Counted from the stretch's first letter, positions 10,825 to 22,900 are shown. The stretch is 64,000 bases of DNA from Carnegiea gigantea (GCA_029747015.1 JAKOGI010000026.1:1809817-1873816); one strand, 5' to 3'. Notes: generated by a model from the letters alone, not told the origin. Made by a program: numbers and translations.

Positions 10825-13800
10825 GCCTTTGTTCTTATGAACGATCGGTTTTCGCCTTGGGCCTTCGAGGCAAGGTTCTATGGACATCTTTCGCTTTGCT
10901 TTATTTACTTAGAACTCATGTTTGTGTATTGCAACACTGTTGAGCATTAATTTTTGATAAAATTTAAATTTGTCAAAATTAGTTACAAATTCAATATGAG
11001 CCTATCTATAAAGAGGTCAAAATTTGGACTCTAAACATTAGGCTTCTTGGTGAATTAATCATCACACATTAACCTTTCAAATTTTTTTTATTATTATTTT
11101 TTTGGGACTTCCAACCACAATTAAGAAGTGTGTGTGCATTTGATTTAAAAAATCTCAAGGAGATAATTTACTTCTTTGTCAGTTATTAACGTGGGCAAAG
11201 CCAAAACAAAAAGGGGAATAAAATAATAGAGGTTGAAACGTGCATCTCTACATATGAATAGTGAGGCATGAAGATTGCTTTTAATTAAGAAAAGAGGGAG
11301 ACTTGTTGGTTTTCAGTTACTTAAGCAAGTAAATAGGAAGTTGAACCATGGTGGGTCGCCCTATGTTCTCCATAACCCCTTTTTTTACTACAAAAATAGG
11401 AAGTTGTGGACTTTGATTTTCACTATACAAGAGGAAAGTAGGGGGAAAAACAAAAGGGCCAACAAAGAACACCCAAAATTTTTTTTTTCTTTTCTTATAA
11501 AGGGCAGAGCATATAAATGGAAGGCCGTGAAGAGGAAGAACAGAAAATAAGATCTAAAGAGGTAGAAAGAGGTGAAATAGATATTAAATTCCGTCGGTTT
11601 TCAGAATTTAACAAGTTCAAAACCTGAAGGTAAAAAAGAGTGTAAAGGCATATGGGAACTACTTCTCATCATTTCCTTCCCATCCCTACACCTCTGCTCT
11701 GTTTTCATGACTGCCATGGGTAAAATGCTGTCCAAGGACCTTTAAAAATGGATTGTGGAGACAGTATGTACTACTAAGTATGAACTTTCATTCAAGTTTT
11801 AACCCAAAAAAATCAAGGGCTCTTGCTAGCTCTCGGTTCCTATCGGAACCACAAAATTGTAGATCCTACCGGAACCACAAAATTATAGATCTTGCTGGAT
11901 CCTGAAATTCTACCAGCCCGCCGATAAAAAAGGACTCCCTTCAATTGATTAAATCATAGGTCTTTAGAAACGTTAAAAAAAATAATGAAGGGAGAAAGGG
12001 GGGATAGAGATTGGATTATTTCTAAGGATATTGTCGTCTTTGATGGGAACTCTACACAAATGATGGAAGTTCTACACCTTCCATTAAAACAAAGGGGGTC
12101 TCTGTTTCCATCAAAGTCAAGAAAGCAGGAGCCTTCCTTATAATTAAATTGTCCACATGCTCTTGAAATTGGTAGTTTGATTAAAATTTGTCAAATAAAG
12201 CATCTATACCTTCTGTTGAGTCTTAATGAAAACTAAAAACAGAGGAACAATAGGAAGATAGAATTGAGATGATGAAAGGGAAGAGCGGTATTTGTAAATC
12301 GTGTAGTCGAAACCTAGTAATAAAATGTTAATGACAAGGAATAAGACTCTTTTTTAAAGATCTTATAATCCTGATGTAACACGGTGTACTCAACCATTTT
12401 TTTTTTAAAAAAAAAAAACTCGTTTGCGTTTAACTCTATACAAGAAAAAAAAGGAAACGGGAGGATCGATGTTGTTCAGTCAAAATCATCTTTTGCTGAA
12501 CCTGACATCTGAAAATTGGGTTGAATGATTTTCAATTTGTTTGATACTGGACAAAAGGATTTTTTACAAATTTGCAAAAATGGAGTTTTAATTTGCTCCA
12601 AGACATGAATCCCCACAAATCAAGTACGAAATACTTGGGTCTAACAAAAAAAAGAGATCAAATAATCAACTTTGATGTTGTATGGGAAATGTGAATGCTA
12701 GCTCAAAACAAGATGAATAAAGCACGATGGTGCTTTGCATGGAAATCGAAATGTTGAATAAGGTTATCTATTTTTTTCTTCTTTGTTTTTTAAAAAAAGG
12801 AGATTCTCAAGTTAACGTACAAGTTAAATTATTTCGGACATGCAAGTTAACGAAACTTGATGTACGGCAAGTCCACATAATTTGGATACATAAATTGACC
12901 GTGGATGTAAATCATTTTTATGCATCTACTTGAATAAAATTAGCAGGGGGAGTAAAGCACGTTTCTAAATATTCTACTAGAATTGCGGTGACTTGATTCT
13001 AGTAAGGACATATAGGAAGCTCGATATAAAATTTCGGGTTAATTCTAAATCGAGGTCCTCAAACAGGCTTAAATCGACACCGTCCTCTTCACCAAAAGTT
13101 AATTTTTTCGAGTTGATTGCACTTTGCCTGCTTAAAACGACGAAAAACCAAGCCTTACAAAATAGAAACCGACATCGTCAAATTTCCAAGTCCAAGAAAT
13201 GGACCAGAAACCATTATTCGTTGCCCCCTCTTTTACGAAAGACAAAATTATAATCCTGCAACCCTTGGTTACACATTGCGTAATCAAAAAAAAAAAAAAA
13301 ACCAAAAACCAAGCTACACAAAAAATTGTATTTTTCTCATTTTCAAAGTCCACCAAAATGGACAAAACCCGAGCCAAATACACAAACAAGCTCACCAAAT
13401 TTCCCCCCAGGATGCAAGCTTGAAAAAATATTTTTGGGTCCAAAATCTATGTCGATTTGATTCCATTAAGGGTACGTCGAAAACCCACAAACAAATTTCG
13501 GGTGCAATCGCAAGTTAAAGATATTAATGGATTGACCTCAATCGAGGCTAAGTCGGTAAATAAAAATTGTGAAATTGCTAAAAAAACAACTTAGCCATGA
13601 GTTAAAAAAAATCCAAATATCAAAATTAAATCAAAATTACGGTCATTTTTTAGGCCAACATAAATAATTAAAATCACATCAAATGATTATTAATTACGGT
13701 TGGTTTGATCCTCTATAAAAGAGGTACAGTTGGTTTAATCCTCTAAAAATCCAAATATCAAAATTAAATCAAATAAAATTTTAAAAAAATACGATTGATT

Positions 13801-14253
13801 TGATCCTCTATAAAAGAGGTACGTAGGCAGTTCACGATAAAAAAAGTGAGTGCAACCCAAATTTCAACTCAAGTAAAATTACGTGCTTCCTAACCTGCAC
13901 ATGAAGAACGTGTACGTATAAAATCCTTCCTAGAATGTGCCTATACAACCATTATCTGATGCAATTAAGCTTTGGATACTGGCAATTCGACATTTAAAAT
14001 ACATTAATTGTTGACCCAAATTATATATGCATGACGAAACTAAGAAAGAAATTATAACAGAATGAATCAGAATCAAAAGGCAGTCTCTCGAGAGGAGAAC
14101 ATAATTAAGGAGGTTTATCCTCTTGAATATGGTCGTACTCAAAATAAACCAATGTATATTTTTTTACCTCTAAAAGTTGTGTTGTGCATTTGTATTTATT
14201 TATTAAATTTTTGCTCAGTAGACACCTTATGTGGTTTGCGTGTATGACATTCC
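10825..14253. other. AT-rich block inside the Tat element, no gene identified
   Basis: From about 10,900 to 14,250 the base composition becomes much more AT-rich than the flanking Tat sequence, and I find no retroelement motif. It includes a tandem pair near 11,843-11,905 built on CGGAACCACAAAATT(G/A)TAGATC. It also has a local duplication at 13,590-13,830 in which CCAAATATCAAAATTAAATCAAA and GATCCTCTATAAAAGAGGTA each recur. Open frames at 11,275, 12,727, 12,993, 13,117 and 13,132 are lysine- or low-complexity-rich, overlap on both strands and look accidental. The block may be a secondary insertion, but I could not define termini or a target duplication. Confidence 0.5.
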
Positions 14254-14463
14254 TTGTATAGGGATGCTTTATTTTTTATCGTATCTTTGCACTTCTTGCT
14301 ATCGCTATACATTGATGCCATGTACCGAATGACTTGTGTTGTTTATCAATTTGGGGTTACCCACCCCTCAAGGGCTAAAGGGGCTTTGCTTTGGTCCCTG
14401 CGAGAGGGGAATGACAAGCGTAGTCTTGTCATACATTCATCCCTTAGGCCCTAGGGGCTAAAG

Positions 14464-15160
14464 ATGCTCACATGAAGAATTCAGTACTAAGACCAACACT
14501 CTACCTCCCAGGGCCTACCATGGCGCTCATGGGCCCAGCGTGTCATAGGATCCAACCAAATTGTGATGTTTAGCTAGATACCCCCTTGAAGAGGGTCCTT
14601 TCATTCCTGTTGCCAACCATGACATTCGTGAGTTAAGATCGGGCACCAACCAAACGGGCTGCATCCTTGTATTAACAGATCATTTAACCAATCTATTGTG
14701 CTTGGTTAGAACCATCCGCTAAGGGGGTAGGATGAGTTCAGATGTAAGACCGACATCCTGTCATTCCCATTACCTATCATGGTGTTTATGGGCTAAGTTC
14801 AGATACCAGCCGAGTGACCTGATCCTTACTTCAGTGTATTGTTTAACCAAACTATCGCACTTGGTTAGACCCATCCCTTAAGGGGGTAGGACGACTCCGA
14901 ATGCAAAGTCGACATTCTATCGTTCCCATTGCCTATCATGGCAATCATGGGCTAAGTTTGGACATCAGCCGAACGAGCTGATTCTTGCATCAGCATATCA
15001 TTTAACCAAACTATCGCGCTTGGTTAGACCCCTCCCCTAAGGGGGTAGGACGAGTTCAGATATAAGGCCGACATTGTATCGTTTTCATTGCCTACCATGG
15101 CGATCATAGGCTAAGTTTGGACACCAGTCAAATGCGCTGATCCTTGCATTAGCATATCTT
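14464..15160. repeat. 159-bp tandem repeat array
   Basis: Three well-matched units start at the word TTTAACCAA/TTTAACCAT at 14,683, 14,842 and 15,001, giving an exact 159-bp spacing twice. Each unit contains GCTTGGTTAGA, CTAAGGGGGTAGGA, CCGACAT, a CATTGCCTA(C/T)CATGG block and GGGCTAAGTT. A more diverged unit precedes them from about 14,464. The array lies directly downstream (minus sense) of the integrase, where Tat-group elements commonly carry tandem arrays. Confidence 0.85.
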
Positions 15161-15403
15161 ACTGTTGGGTTTGTCGTTAAGTTTTACCGTTTCGGTGGGC
15201 CTATGTTCTCGCTCTAAGCTCCTATGCCCCCAAACACAACGACAATCAACTAAAATTAGACTCATGAAAATAATCATTCGTTGACATTCATAGATGATAA
15301 CTTTAGGGCCAACTGGATATAAAACTGACATGCTAAAGTGAAATAGACCTTTCTTTTATGCAAACAGACAACTACCTTCTACTCATATCATATGTAGTAT
15401 CTC

Positions 15404-16500
15404 CTAAGATTTTCGAGTGCCATGTCTTTGGCATCCTATTTCTTTGAAGGGTTGAGAGGCGAAATGTACCAGGACGTACTTCCTCAACGACCATGTATGG
15501 TCCCTCCCACTTGGGTGTAAGCTTCCCTTGGATTTCCCCCTTTCTGGTGACCTGTATTTTTTATAGGACCAAGTCTCCCTCCCTTGAGGGTCTTTACTTG
15601 ACCTCAATATTGTAAAACCGGGCCATCCTAACTTTCGCGACCTCTTTTCTAAGATAGGCATCTCTCTTACCATGGGTAATAAGTCAAGTGCCTCCCTTAG
15701 GGCCTTGTTGTTAATATCTTCCTGGAAAGTAGTGATTCGATGGGTGTGGATAGCAACTTCCATCGGAAGCACCGCCTCGGATCCATAGACGAGCAGGAAA
15801 TTGCTCTACCCAGTAGCGCTTTTCTTAGTTGTCCAAATGACCCATAGGATGGCCGGGAGCTCATCATCCCATAACCTCTTTATGCTATCCAATCTCTTCT
15901 TGAGCCCGTTCAGGATCTGCTTGTTAGTGGATTCGGCTTGTCCATTGGTTTGGGGTCTAACAACGGCTGTGAACCTTATTTGGATGCCATACTCAACGCA
16001 ATAGTCTTGTACTTTATCGGCATCGAACTGCAGGCCATTGTTGAATGCCATCACTCTGGGGATCCGGAACCTTGTTATGATATTCTTCCTATGAACTTGC
16101 AAACCTCTCTCTCAGTGATGGATACTACCGCCTCTGGTTCCATCCATTTGGTGAAATAATCCACCATGATGAATAAGAACTTGCATTGTTCTGTTGCCTT
16201 TGGGAAATGACCTAAAATGTCTATACTTCACTTTGCAAAAGACAACAAGGACTGCATTATTATCAATGGGGTGGATGGCTGGTGGTGTAGGAGGTGAATC
16301 GCTGATAGTTGTCCCATTTTCTAATGATTTCAATTGCATCCAATCGAAGTGTGGGCCAATAATAGCCTGTCCGCAATGACTTTACAGCCAAACTTCATCC
16401 CCTAATACGGGATCTATACTCACCTTCATGTATTTCGGCCAAGATCTTCTCACCTTCTTCCAGGGTGGTGCTTCTTAGGAGGGGATGTGCCAAAGCCTTC
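15404..16500 (-). pseudogene. Tat-element integrase relic
   Basis: The core is readable in pieces. A segment with FPKGNRTMQVLIHHGG and FHQMDG stands for the first catalytic Asp region (family VDYFTKW). Then follow VCKFIGRI, ITRFRIPRVMAFNNGLQFDADK and TAVVRPQTNGQAESTNKQIL. The second catalytic Asp of the family DNG motif is Asn here (FNNG), while the Glu of GQAE is kept. The C-terminal part (15,772-15,404) keeps KLGWPGF and a region around SLRKYVLVHF. Frame changes near 16,100 and 15,790 break it. Confidence 0.75.
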
Positions 16501-16722
16501 TTGTAGAGGAGCCCATCATACAGCAAGAACTATTCAAATATCTTCTTAATACGGCTGGCCTCCTTGTAGAGGATCACACGAGGGGCTCCATCCATGTCTT
16601 GCTCTTATTATTCCAAACCAATTCCTTGGCATCAATTGTCCGCTCTGATAAGATTCCCAATGAATGCTTTTGGGATATGCATTCGGGGACGTACTGGCAA
16701 GCTTCGACAAGGCATCAGCTTG

Positions 16723-17494
16723 TCAATTCTTCGATCTAGGTAAATGTTCGATCTCAGCTTTTTTGAACATGGAGGATCTCTCCTTTACTTTAGCTAAGTA
16801 AGATATCATGGCTGGATCGCGAGTTTCATATTTGCCTCTTACTTGACTCACTACCAGTTGGGAATCAGAGAAAGCCTTTAAGTATCCCACCCCTAGAGCA
16901 TTGCAAATATCCGTTTCGACCAATTGGGCCTCATACTCAACCTCGTTGTTGGACGTCTTGGACGTAAACTTCAACGTGTGCTCGTACGATTGCCCTTCGG
17001 GTGACACCACGATCATCTAGCCCCACTCCCCATATTGGTTGCGAATCCATCCATGTATAGCGTCCATACCTTGTTAGTTGCTACCCACATCTTGGGGCTT
17101 ATCTGGGATTGAGCATTCGGCAATGGACCCAGCAAGGGCTTGAGCTTTGATTACTCTCCTTGGTTCATAGTTGATGTCATAGGGTGCCAACGACATCCCA
17201 CTTTAACATTCTTCTAGAGCTTCTATACCTCTCAAGGGTGTTTCGCAATGGCTATTCGTTCAAAACAATACGGTACAACTCGAAGTATGGATGCAACTTC
17301 CGACTCGCATTCAGCAAAGCATATGCATAGTTCTTAATGAGGGGATAACATTGTTCGGTGCCTAATAAGATGTGGCTAATGTAGTAAACTGACAATTGTT
17401 GTCCATCTCTTTCTAACAGTAGCACCGTACTCACCGCATGATTAGAGACGATAAGATATGCCACCAGCGGTTCCCCTATAGTAGGGCTTACCAT
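16723..17494 (-). pseudogene. Dual RNase H region (RH plus archaeal-type aRH)
   Basis: 17,494-17,252 encodes a RNase H-like segment with EPLVAYLIVSNHAVSTVLL, VYYISHIL and LNASRKLHPYFELY, matching the Tat RNase H. A second module, 17,016-16,723, reads IVVSPEGQSYEHTL, NNEVEYEAQL, AFSDSQLVVSQVRGKYETRD, the pattern of the archaeal-type RNase H acquired by Tat/Ogre elements. The Glu of NNEVEYEA and the Asp of SDSQ are kept. The sequence between the modules is degraded. This duplication is the best single marker of the lineage. Confidence 0.8.
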
Positions 17495-17549
17495 CCGAGA
17501 GAGTCTTCTTAAGTATTCCTTGAGGCTGTGAAAAGCTTCTTCGGCCTCC

Positions 17550-18556
17550 TTATCCCAGCCAAAGCACGTTTTCTTCTTTAGGACTTTGAAAAAAAGGAAG
17601 ACATTTATCAGCTAATCTTGGCATGAACCTCCCGAGCACGGCTATGCAGTCAGTAAGCTTTTGTACCTCCTTCACGGTTGTTAGAGACTTCATGTTCAGC
17701 ATTGCCTTAACGTTGTTAGGATTTGCTTCAATGCCTCTTTGATCGATCATGTATTTCAAATTTTTTTTGGGATTTGACTCCCAAAGTGCACTTCTTAGGG
17801 TTGAGGTTCATCCCGTAATGCCTTAGTATCTTACAGCTCTCACTACGTCTCTCACATGATCGATTTATTTGATAATCTTAGTGATCGTATCATCAACATA
17901 TACTTCCACTGTTTCCCTATGAGTGCCGCAAAAACCTTTTTTACGAGGCACTGATAGGTAGCTCTGACGTTCTTCAACTCGAATGACAGCATGTTGTGAT
18001 AGTACAAACCTATGTCATGAACGAAGGCCATCTTTTCTTGGTCTTCCTTGGCCGAAGGAATTTGGTGATAGCCCGAGAAAGCATCCATGAAGCTAAGAAG
18101 TTCATGACCAGCTGTAGAAACGACTAACTTTTTTATCTTCGACAATGGATAGCTGTCCTTAGGGCATGCTTTATTCAAATCAGTGAAGTCGACACACAGT
18201 CTCCATGTCCCATTGGGCTTCTTAACCAGGACGAAGTTCAATACCTACTCGGGGTATTGATATTCTCTTATAAATCACACTTCTAAGAGCTTTTGGACTT
18301 CGGCTGCGGTAGCCATACTCCTTTCTGCCCCCAAGTGCCTTTATTTTTGAATGATCGGCTTGTGACTTAGATCTATGCATAGTTTATGTTCCATTACATT
18401 GGGGGATACGCTTGGCATTTCGGAAGGATCGAATGCAAACATATCCTTATATTGCTCCAAGAGTTTAGTGGTTCCATCCTTTATTGTGAGATTGAGATCC
18501 TTACAAATCTCAATGGTTCGGTCCGGGCAACTAGAGTCTAAGGGTATGGGCACCAC
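17550..18556 (-). pseudogene. Tat-element reverse transcriptase relic
   Basis: Ordered RT blocks are readable. They include VMEHKLCIDLSHKPIIQK, VLVKKPNGTWRLCVDFTDLN, KACPKDSYPL, LLSFMDAFSGYHQI, and after a frame change the catalytic YVDD near 17,905-17,894. The RT tail is QRGIEANPNNVKAML...VKEVQKLT...RFMPRLADKCLPFF, typical of Tat-group elements. The YVDD lies in a different frame from the preceding block (which reads GKQWKYMLM), so a frameshift falls just before it. A stop after PIIQK and another before VLNFVLVKK also break the ORF. Confidence 0.8.
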
Positions 18557-18799
18557 TTTAGAGGTGGGTCCATGCTCTTCCGCTGAGCTAAAAATAGTAC
18601 CATTGTTTATGTGGCCCCCTTATTTCTCATCGTGTTTGGTCGAGACGTCTTGCCTGTGGGGGGTTCTTTTTTCCTTCCCAAGGATTTCAAACTCACATAG
18701 TAGCATTCCCTTGCCCTCTTCTGGTCTCCATATAAATTTTCCACCTTTCTGTCATCCAGTTCGAACTAGATGAGTAAAAGGTGAGGTGCCATAATAGCT

Positions 18800-20529
18800 T
18801 TCTTTCCATGTGTGGTTTCAACTCTCTGGTAGCCATGGCCTGGCTGAGCTTTCAGATATGAGCTTTTCGGTATTCGGCGTTCCATTCCTTATCATCAATC
18901 CCTCCAATGGTGGGCTCTATAATATCTGTGTTACGGTTAGCCACATTGTCTTTCTTCCCTTACGGGTCGCGATGATCACAATCCCCACCTCGTCCCCTTC
19001 TCAGGATGTGGTGGAGGTATCTCTGATTAGCCTACTCGCGGAGGGCTTCCTTGAGTTCATGGTACTCAGAGGTAGTGTACCCGTAATCCTTATAGTATTC
19101 ACAATACTTGCTCTTATTCGTAAATTTTGTTGGAGTTTCTACGGGCTTAGGGTGGCTTAGCATGGGTTGGCCTTTAATTTCCATGAGGATGTTCCGATGG
19201 GTCATGTGGAAACGCCCAACTGTTTTCTCATCCTTCCTGGGATACTTGTCTATTTGAGGACCCTTATTCTCTCTTCCTCTTTTCTAATTGTTTGGCCGGA
19301 TAAAGTCATCCCTAGTGCATATTTCTGTGGCCTGTATGAAATCTTGAGCCCTTCTTAGGGCTTCTGCCAATCTTGTTACCTTACTCTGAGCAAGGAAAAA
19401 CTTGAACCTTCCCAGGAGCAATCCGTTAAGAAAACTGTGTAAGCCACCCAATCTTGCAAATTTGGGATCAGGACAACGTCATGGTTGAACCTTATTACAT
19501 ATTCCTTTAAGTTCTCTCATCTGGTTGCCGAATCTTGGCAATTAAGATGAATGCTGGTCTTCCTTTCTCTCCTGCTCGCTACAAAGTGAGCGCTAAACAA
19601 CTTAGCCAATTAGAGGAAGAAGGTAATGCTCTTATTGGGGAGTCCATTGAACCACTTTTGTGCAATCCCCTTCAACATGGCTGGGAAATAATGATAGCAA
19701 GTTGCATCATCAACATCCTACATGTACAAATGTGCCTTATAGACATCTAGATGATTGTCAGGTTGACAGTTCCATCAAAAGGATCGATTGTTGGCATCTT
19801 GACATTCTTGGAGCATGCGCCTAGATAATTGCTTTACTGAACGGTATTGAGAAGGAAAGCAAGGATCTTCTTTTCGAGGAGCCCCCAATCTAAAGTGCAG
19901 GAAGCCTAGGATAGCGCAGCTCAATCACCGAAGGCAATCCGCAATGCCTGGAAGATACCCTTTGCTTCTACCCCCTCTTGGCACTGGCTGTTCGGAGGGG
20001 GGATGAGTGTTGCAAAGTACTCGAGCTACCATCGGGGTTCTTCCCATGGACCTTACTGGCGAAGGCTTCTTTCTTCGAAGCCCCCACCTCCAAGTAACGG
20101 GGGCAAGAGAACTCCTCGTACTCCTCGCACCATCCGGCTTCCTGAGTCTTTGATGTGTAGGGAGTTGTAACAGACTAGGAGGGAGCGACATTGATGTGGA
20201 TTTTTCGAAGAGCTTGCTTGGCTTCAATGATTCTTCTAATATCTCTGGCTTGCAAAGTGCTCGCATCCCTTTGAGTGTGTCGAATAGGCTCGAGGTGATG
20301 CTCAGTGGTCTTCATCTTTTCGCACACTCCTTGGATCATTGCCTCTTACACTTGCTTTAGCGCCCTCCTAACTGGTTTGGTGTGACGAATTGTTGAGCAG
20401 GAGAGTGATCGATCAAATTTTCTCCGCAGCTCTGGGCCGGAGAGGTGTCGTGCCTCCTGGGGGGTCCTCGGTGACCTAACGCTTTTCCTTATCTTCTTAC
20501 TTTGACGCTTTTGATCGAGTGTCAACCAT
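18800..20529 (-). pseudogene. Tat-element gag relic
   Basis: The minus strand opens with an ATG at 20,529 followed by MVDTRSK, the usual start of this gag class, and hits a stop at codon 11. The reading then continues in other frames through a charged N-terminal region (20,570-19,925) and a retrotrans_gag-like core at about 19,820-19,300. Core motifs include QKWFNGLP, LAKLFSAHF, LKEYVIRFN and FLNGL. A degenerate zinc-binding segment near 19,110-19,040 (YYKDYGYTTSEYHEL) replaces the expected Cys/His pattern with Tyr. Many stops make it non-functional. Nothing resembling the aspartic protease that should follow gag was found before the RT. Confidence 0.7.
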
Positions 20530-20537
20530 ATTACAGA

Positions 20538-20560
20538 CACGTCCCCATAGATGGCACTAA
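20538..20560 (-). other. Primer-binding-site region of the Tat element
   Basis: Directly inside the 5' LTR the minus strand reads AGTGCCATCTATGGGGACG. This is a mutated form of the TGGCGCCGTCTGTGGGGA-type sequence that follows the 5' LTR in many plant Tat elements. It fixes the transcription direction as minus. Confidence 0.7.
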
Positions 20561-20562
20561 TT

Positions 20563-20941
20563 TGTTTCAAAAGAAACTTATTTGAGGGGTAGTAATGCCT
20601 GGACTTACGTGTAGCTGATGTGTCATTTGATCATGCGAGCTGACGTATGCTCCTCTCGATGACCGCACGAAGATCGACCACAGGTTTTTTTCCGAGGAAG
20701 GCCCTTTCGATGCTCAAGTTAGTCTGAAGAAGAACTATTGAAGCAGATAGAGAATAAAGAGCAGAGAGAAAGAGAGTTTACTGTTTTAGGAGAGTGTTTA
20801 GTGAGGTAGTCAAGTTGTCAATAGTAAAAGTCCCCTAAATTAAGAAATGTTAGGGTATTTATAGCCTTGGGGGTTGCACCTAAGGGCAGGATGATAATTT
20901 TTCCACTCTTGGGGTCAAATTACCATTATACCCCTCCAACA
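20563..20941 (-). repeat. 5' LTR of the Tat element
   Basis: The repeat runs TGTTTC...CCAACA on the plus strand (minus strand TGTTGG...GAAACA), about 379 bp. It aligns with 6,156-6,540 over its whole length, with many substitutions and short indels. A TATA-like CTATAAATA on the minus strand near 20,857-20,865 is conserved in the other LTR and is the likely core promoter. Confidence 0.8.
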
Positions 20942-21880
20942 TTCTTCTTCCTTCTTTGAGATCAACTCTGACCCCCTTGACTTCATTAGTGCCACATGTC
21001 ACATTTCTATTGGAGGAGTTACTAAATATCCCAATCAATATGTAAATGTACACTTGACATGAAATTTGATGAATTAAAAATATAAATTACATGCTTTTAA
21101 TTACTTAGGATGTGAAACCTTAGATTATATAATTTGTCATGTTGTTGAAAAATCAAATTGTTAAGTATATGCTATGATGTTATTGTTGCACAAATGGAGC
21201 CCTAATGAATATTTAAGATGGTTGATGTGCAAATGTAGCTTTCGCTTGATCTTGATAAGTTAGAATCATTGTTTATGGTTTAATTTATTTTAAATGTGAA
21301 ATTTAGATTATGTCGTTGAGATCCATGCTTTAATACTTCTATCCTACGTTGTCTTACACAAACTGTGGTATTATTGAATATATAAGGAGTTCATTGATAA
21401 TTGCAGATTGACATGATTTTGGATGAATTTTTAATGGTTAATTACATGCTTAAATGACTTATGTACGTGCTAGAAAATTGAAAATAAAAAAAGAACTCTG
21501 AATTCAAACCGATATACGGAGATCTAAGAATTCTCTAATTGATAGTTTTCCTCGTGACCTTGCCAATGGTTATCCTCGGAGCAGAACTCCTGCCGAACAT
21601 ATGCGGATCTATGTTATGGATTGGGGTATCCATGGACATTTTATGCTAGTATATATGGACACTCCTAAAATTTAAAGTTTAATATATGGACACCCCTGTT
21701 CTGTATGTCTAGATCCGCCACTGCTGTTGGAAAAGAAGAAAATTCAAAATAAAATGTCATATATTCGTAGAACGGGTTTCTCTTTCTAGTAGAATCCGTA
21801 TAGGTATTTTTAAGTTACATTTAAATTACATATAAAAAGGATATCAGGCTTTGTTTTGTTGTCTTCTACCTATCTAACAG
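20942..21880. other. AT-rich intergenic DNA, no gene identified
   Basis: No open frame of note. A local duplication of TATATGGACAC(T/C)CCT lies near 21,650-21,690. Otherwise I see nothing. Confidence 0.5.
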
Positions 21881-21884
21881 TACA

Positions 21885-22900
21885 GAGATGCAATCTTTTA
21901 GAGCTACAAAAAATTGCTTGAGGTGTCCTTATGATGTTCAAGTAAAAATAAGTTCCTATGTTCAAGAAAAATGGTTCAATGACTGATATGTAGCACCCAC
22001 CGGCTAATGTCATAATTATTCCTATGATATTTGAGAAATATGGAGTACTATGGTCTTCTTCCTTAATAGATATGGAGTTAATGGGGTTAGATTCCCAATA
22101 AATTTAATCCCTCTAGATGACCCCTTCATAAAAGCCAGAGAATATGGGATGGTGGCTTCCCCTATAGAAATCCCTGGCTACATTATCCATTCTTTTCAAG
22201 TCCAACTAAGTTTTAAAATGTATATTTAAAGGGATCCACTGGATTCTAATATCTCATGATGGTCTAACAAGATCCCCAAAAAATAAAAGTCTGTATATTG
22301 AGGTACATTGCGCATTGATTCAGTACGAACATGAAAAAGGCAAACCAGCTCATTATCTTGTTCAACTAATTGATCTAAATGATCATGATGATCAATGACA
22401 ACAATAGTTTCAGAGCGACAAGAAGTAGTTGGTGATCTTACTTTAGAAAGAGGTATTGGTTTTTACAACATTTATCATCAAATGTGGGAATTGATTAAAT
22501 AAGGAAAAATATTAATGCATTGCAAAAATACTATTTTCATTTATGATAATGATTTTAACAAGTATGTGAAGATAGAATGAGTTACTTCAGAAGATGTCTT
22601 TGATTATCTCTTTCATGTTGAAGCTGAAAAATTCCTGTCGAAAAAGAAATGAGATATCTACAATGGTTATTTGAAAATGCAATCCAAAACATCTTAAACT
22701 TGATGAAGAATTTGATGATTATTAGGATAATAAAACATTATTGGAGAAGAAGGCAAGCATAATTTTAATATGGATGACTAGTCTTGTCAGCATTCGGTAC
22801 TTTGAATGTTTTGAAAAAAGTTATTGCATCTTTATAAACTATCTTATCAAGTGTCAAGTCTAGTAAAATAATGCAGCCTACTGTAGCCATATGAAATTAA
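21885..22900 (+). pseudogene. Unidentified coding-like trace
   Basis: Two stretches on the plus strand look protein-coding although stops break them. The first (about 21,890-22,230) reads NCLRCPYDVQVKISSYVQEKW, then in another frame RYGVNGVRFPINLIPLDDPF and YGMVASPIEIPGYIIHSF. The second (about 22,430-22,640) reads VVGDLTLERGIGFYNIYHQMWELI, KILMHCKNTIFIYDND and VTSEDVFDYLFHVEAEKFL. Residue composition is balanced and codon-like, unlike the surrounding low-complexity translations. I do not recognise the family; a retroelement or an integrated foreign sequence are possibilities I cannot separate. Confidence 0.3.

Larger units (their letters stand above)
6156..20941 (-). mobile_element. Ty3/gypsy LTR retrotransposon, Tat lineage, 14.8 kb
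   Basis: Two related direct repeats of about 380 bp bound the region, both with TG...CA ends. Read on the minus strand the order is LTR, primer-binding site, gag, RT, RNase H, a second RNase H module, integrase, a long non-pol region and the other LTR. The second RNase H module (archaeal-type, aRNH) is a hallmark of the Tat/Ogre group, and so are the large size and the long region between integrase and 3' LTR. That region here includes an opposite-strand gene and two tandem arrays. All ORFs carry stops or frameshifts. The flanks (ATATG on the left, TTCTT on the right) show no matching target duplication, so the element is old, rearranged or wrongly bounded at one end. Confidence 0.8.

Noticed and set aside
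11275..13518. Lysine-rich frames in the AT-rich block of the Tat element
   Set aside because: Low complexity, overlapping on both strands, no motif.
15801..16379. Plus-strand frames opposite the Tat integrase
   Set aside because: Shadows of the minus-strand integrase; only the minus strand shows conserved motifs.
6156..20941. Target duplication for the Tat element
   Set aside because: ATATG and TTCTT flank the two ends and do not match, so none is claimed.
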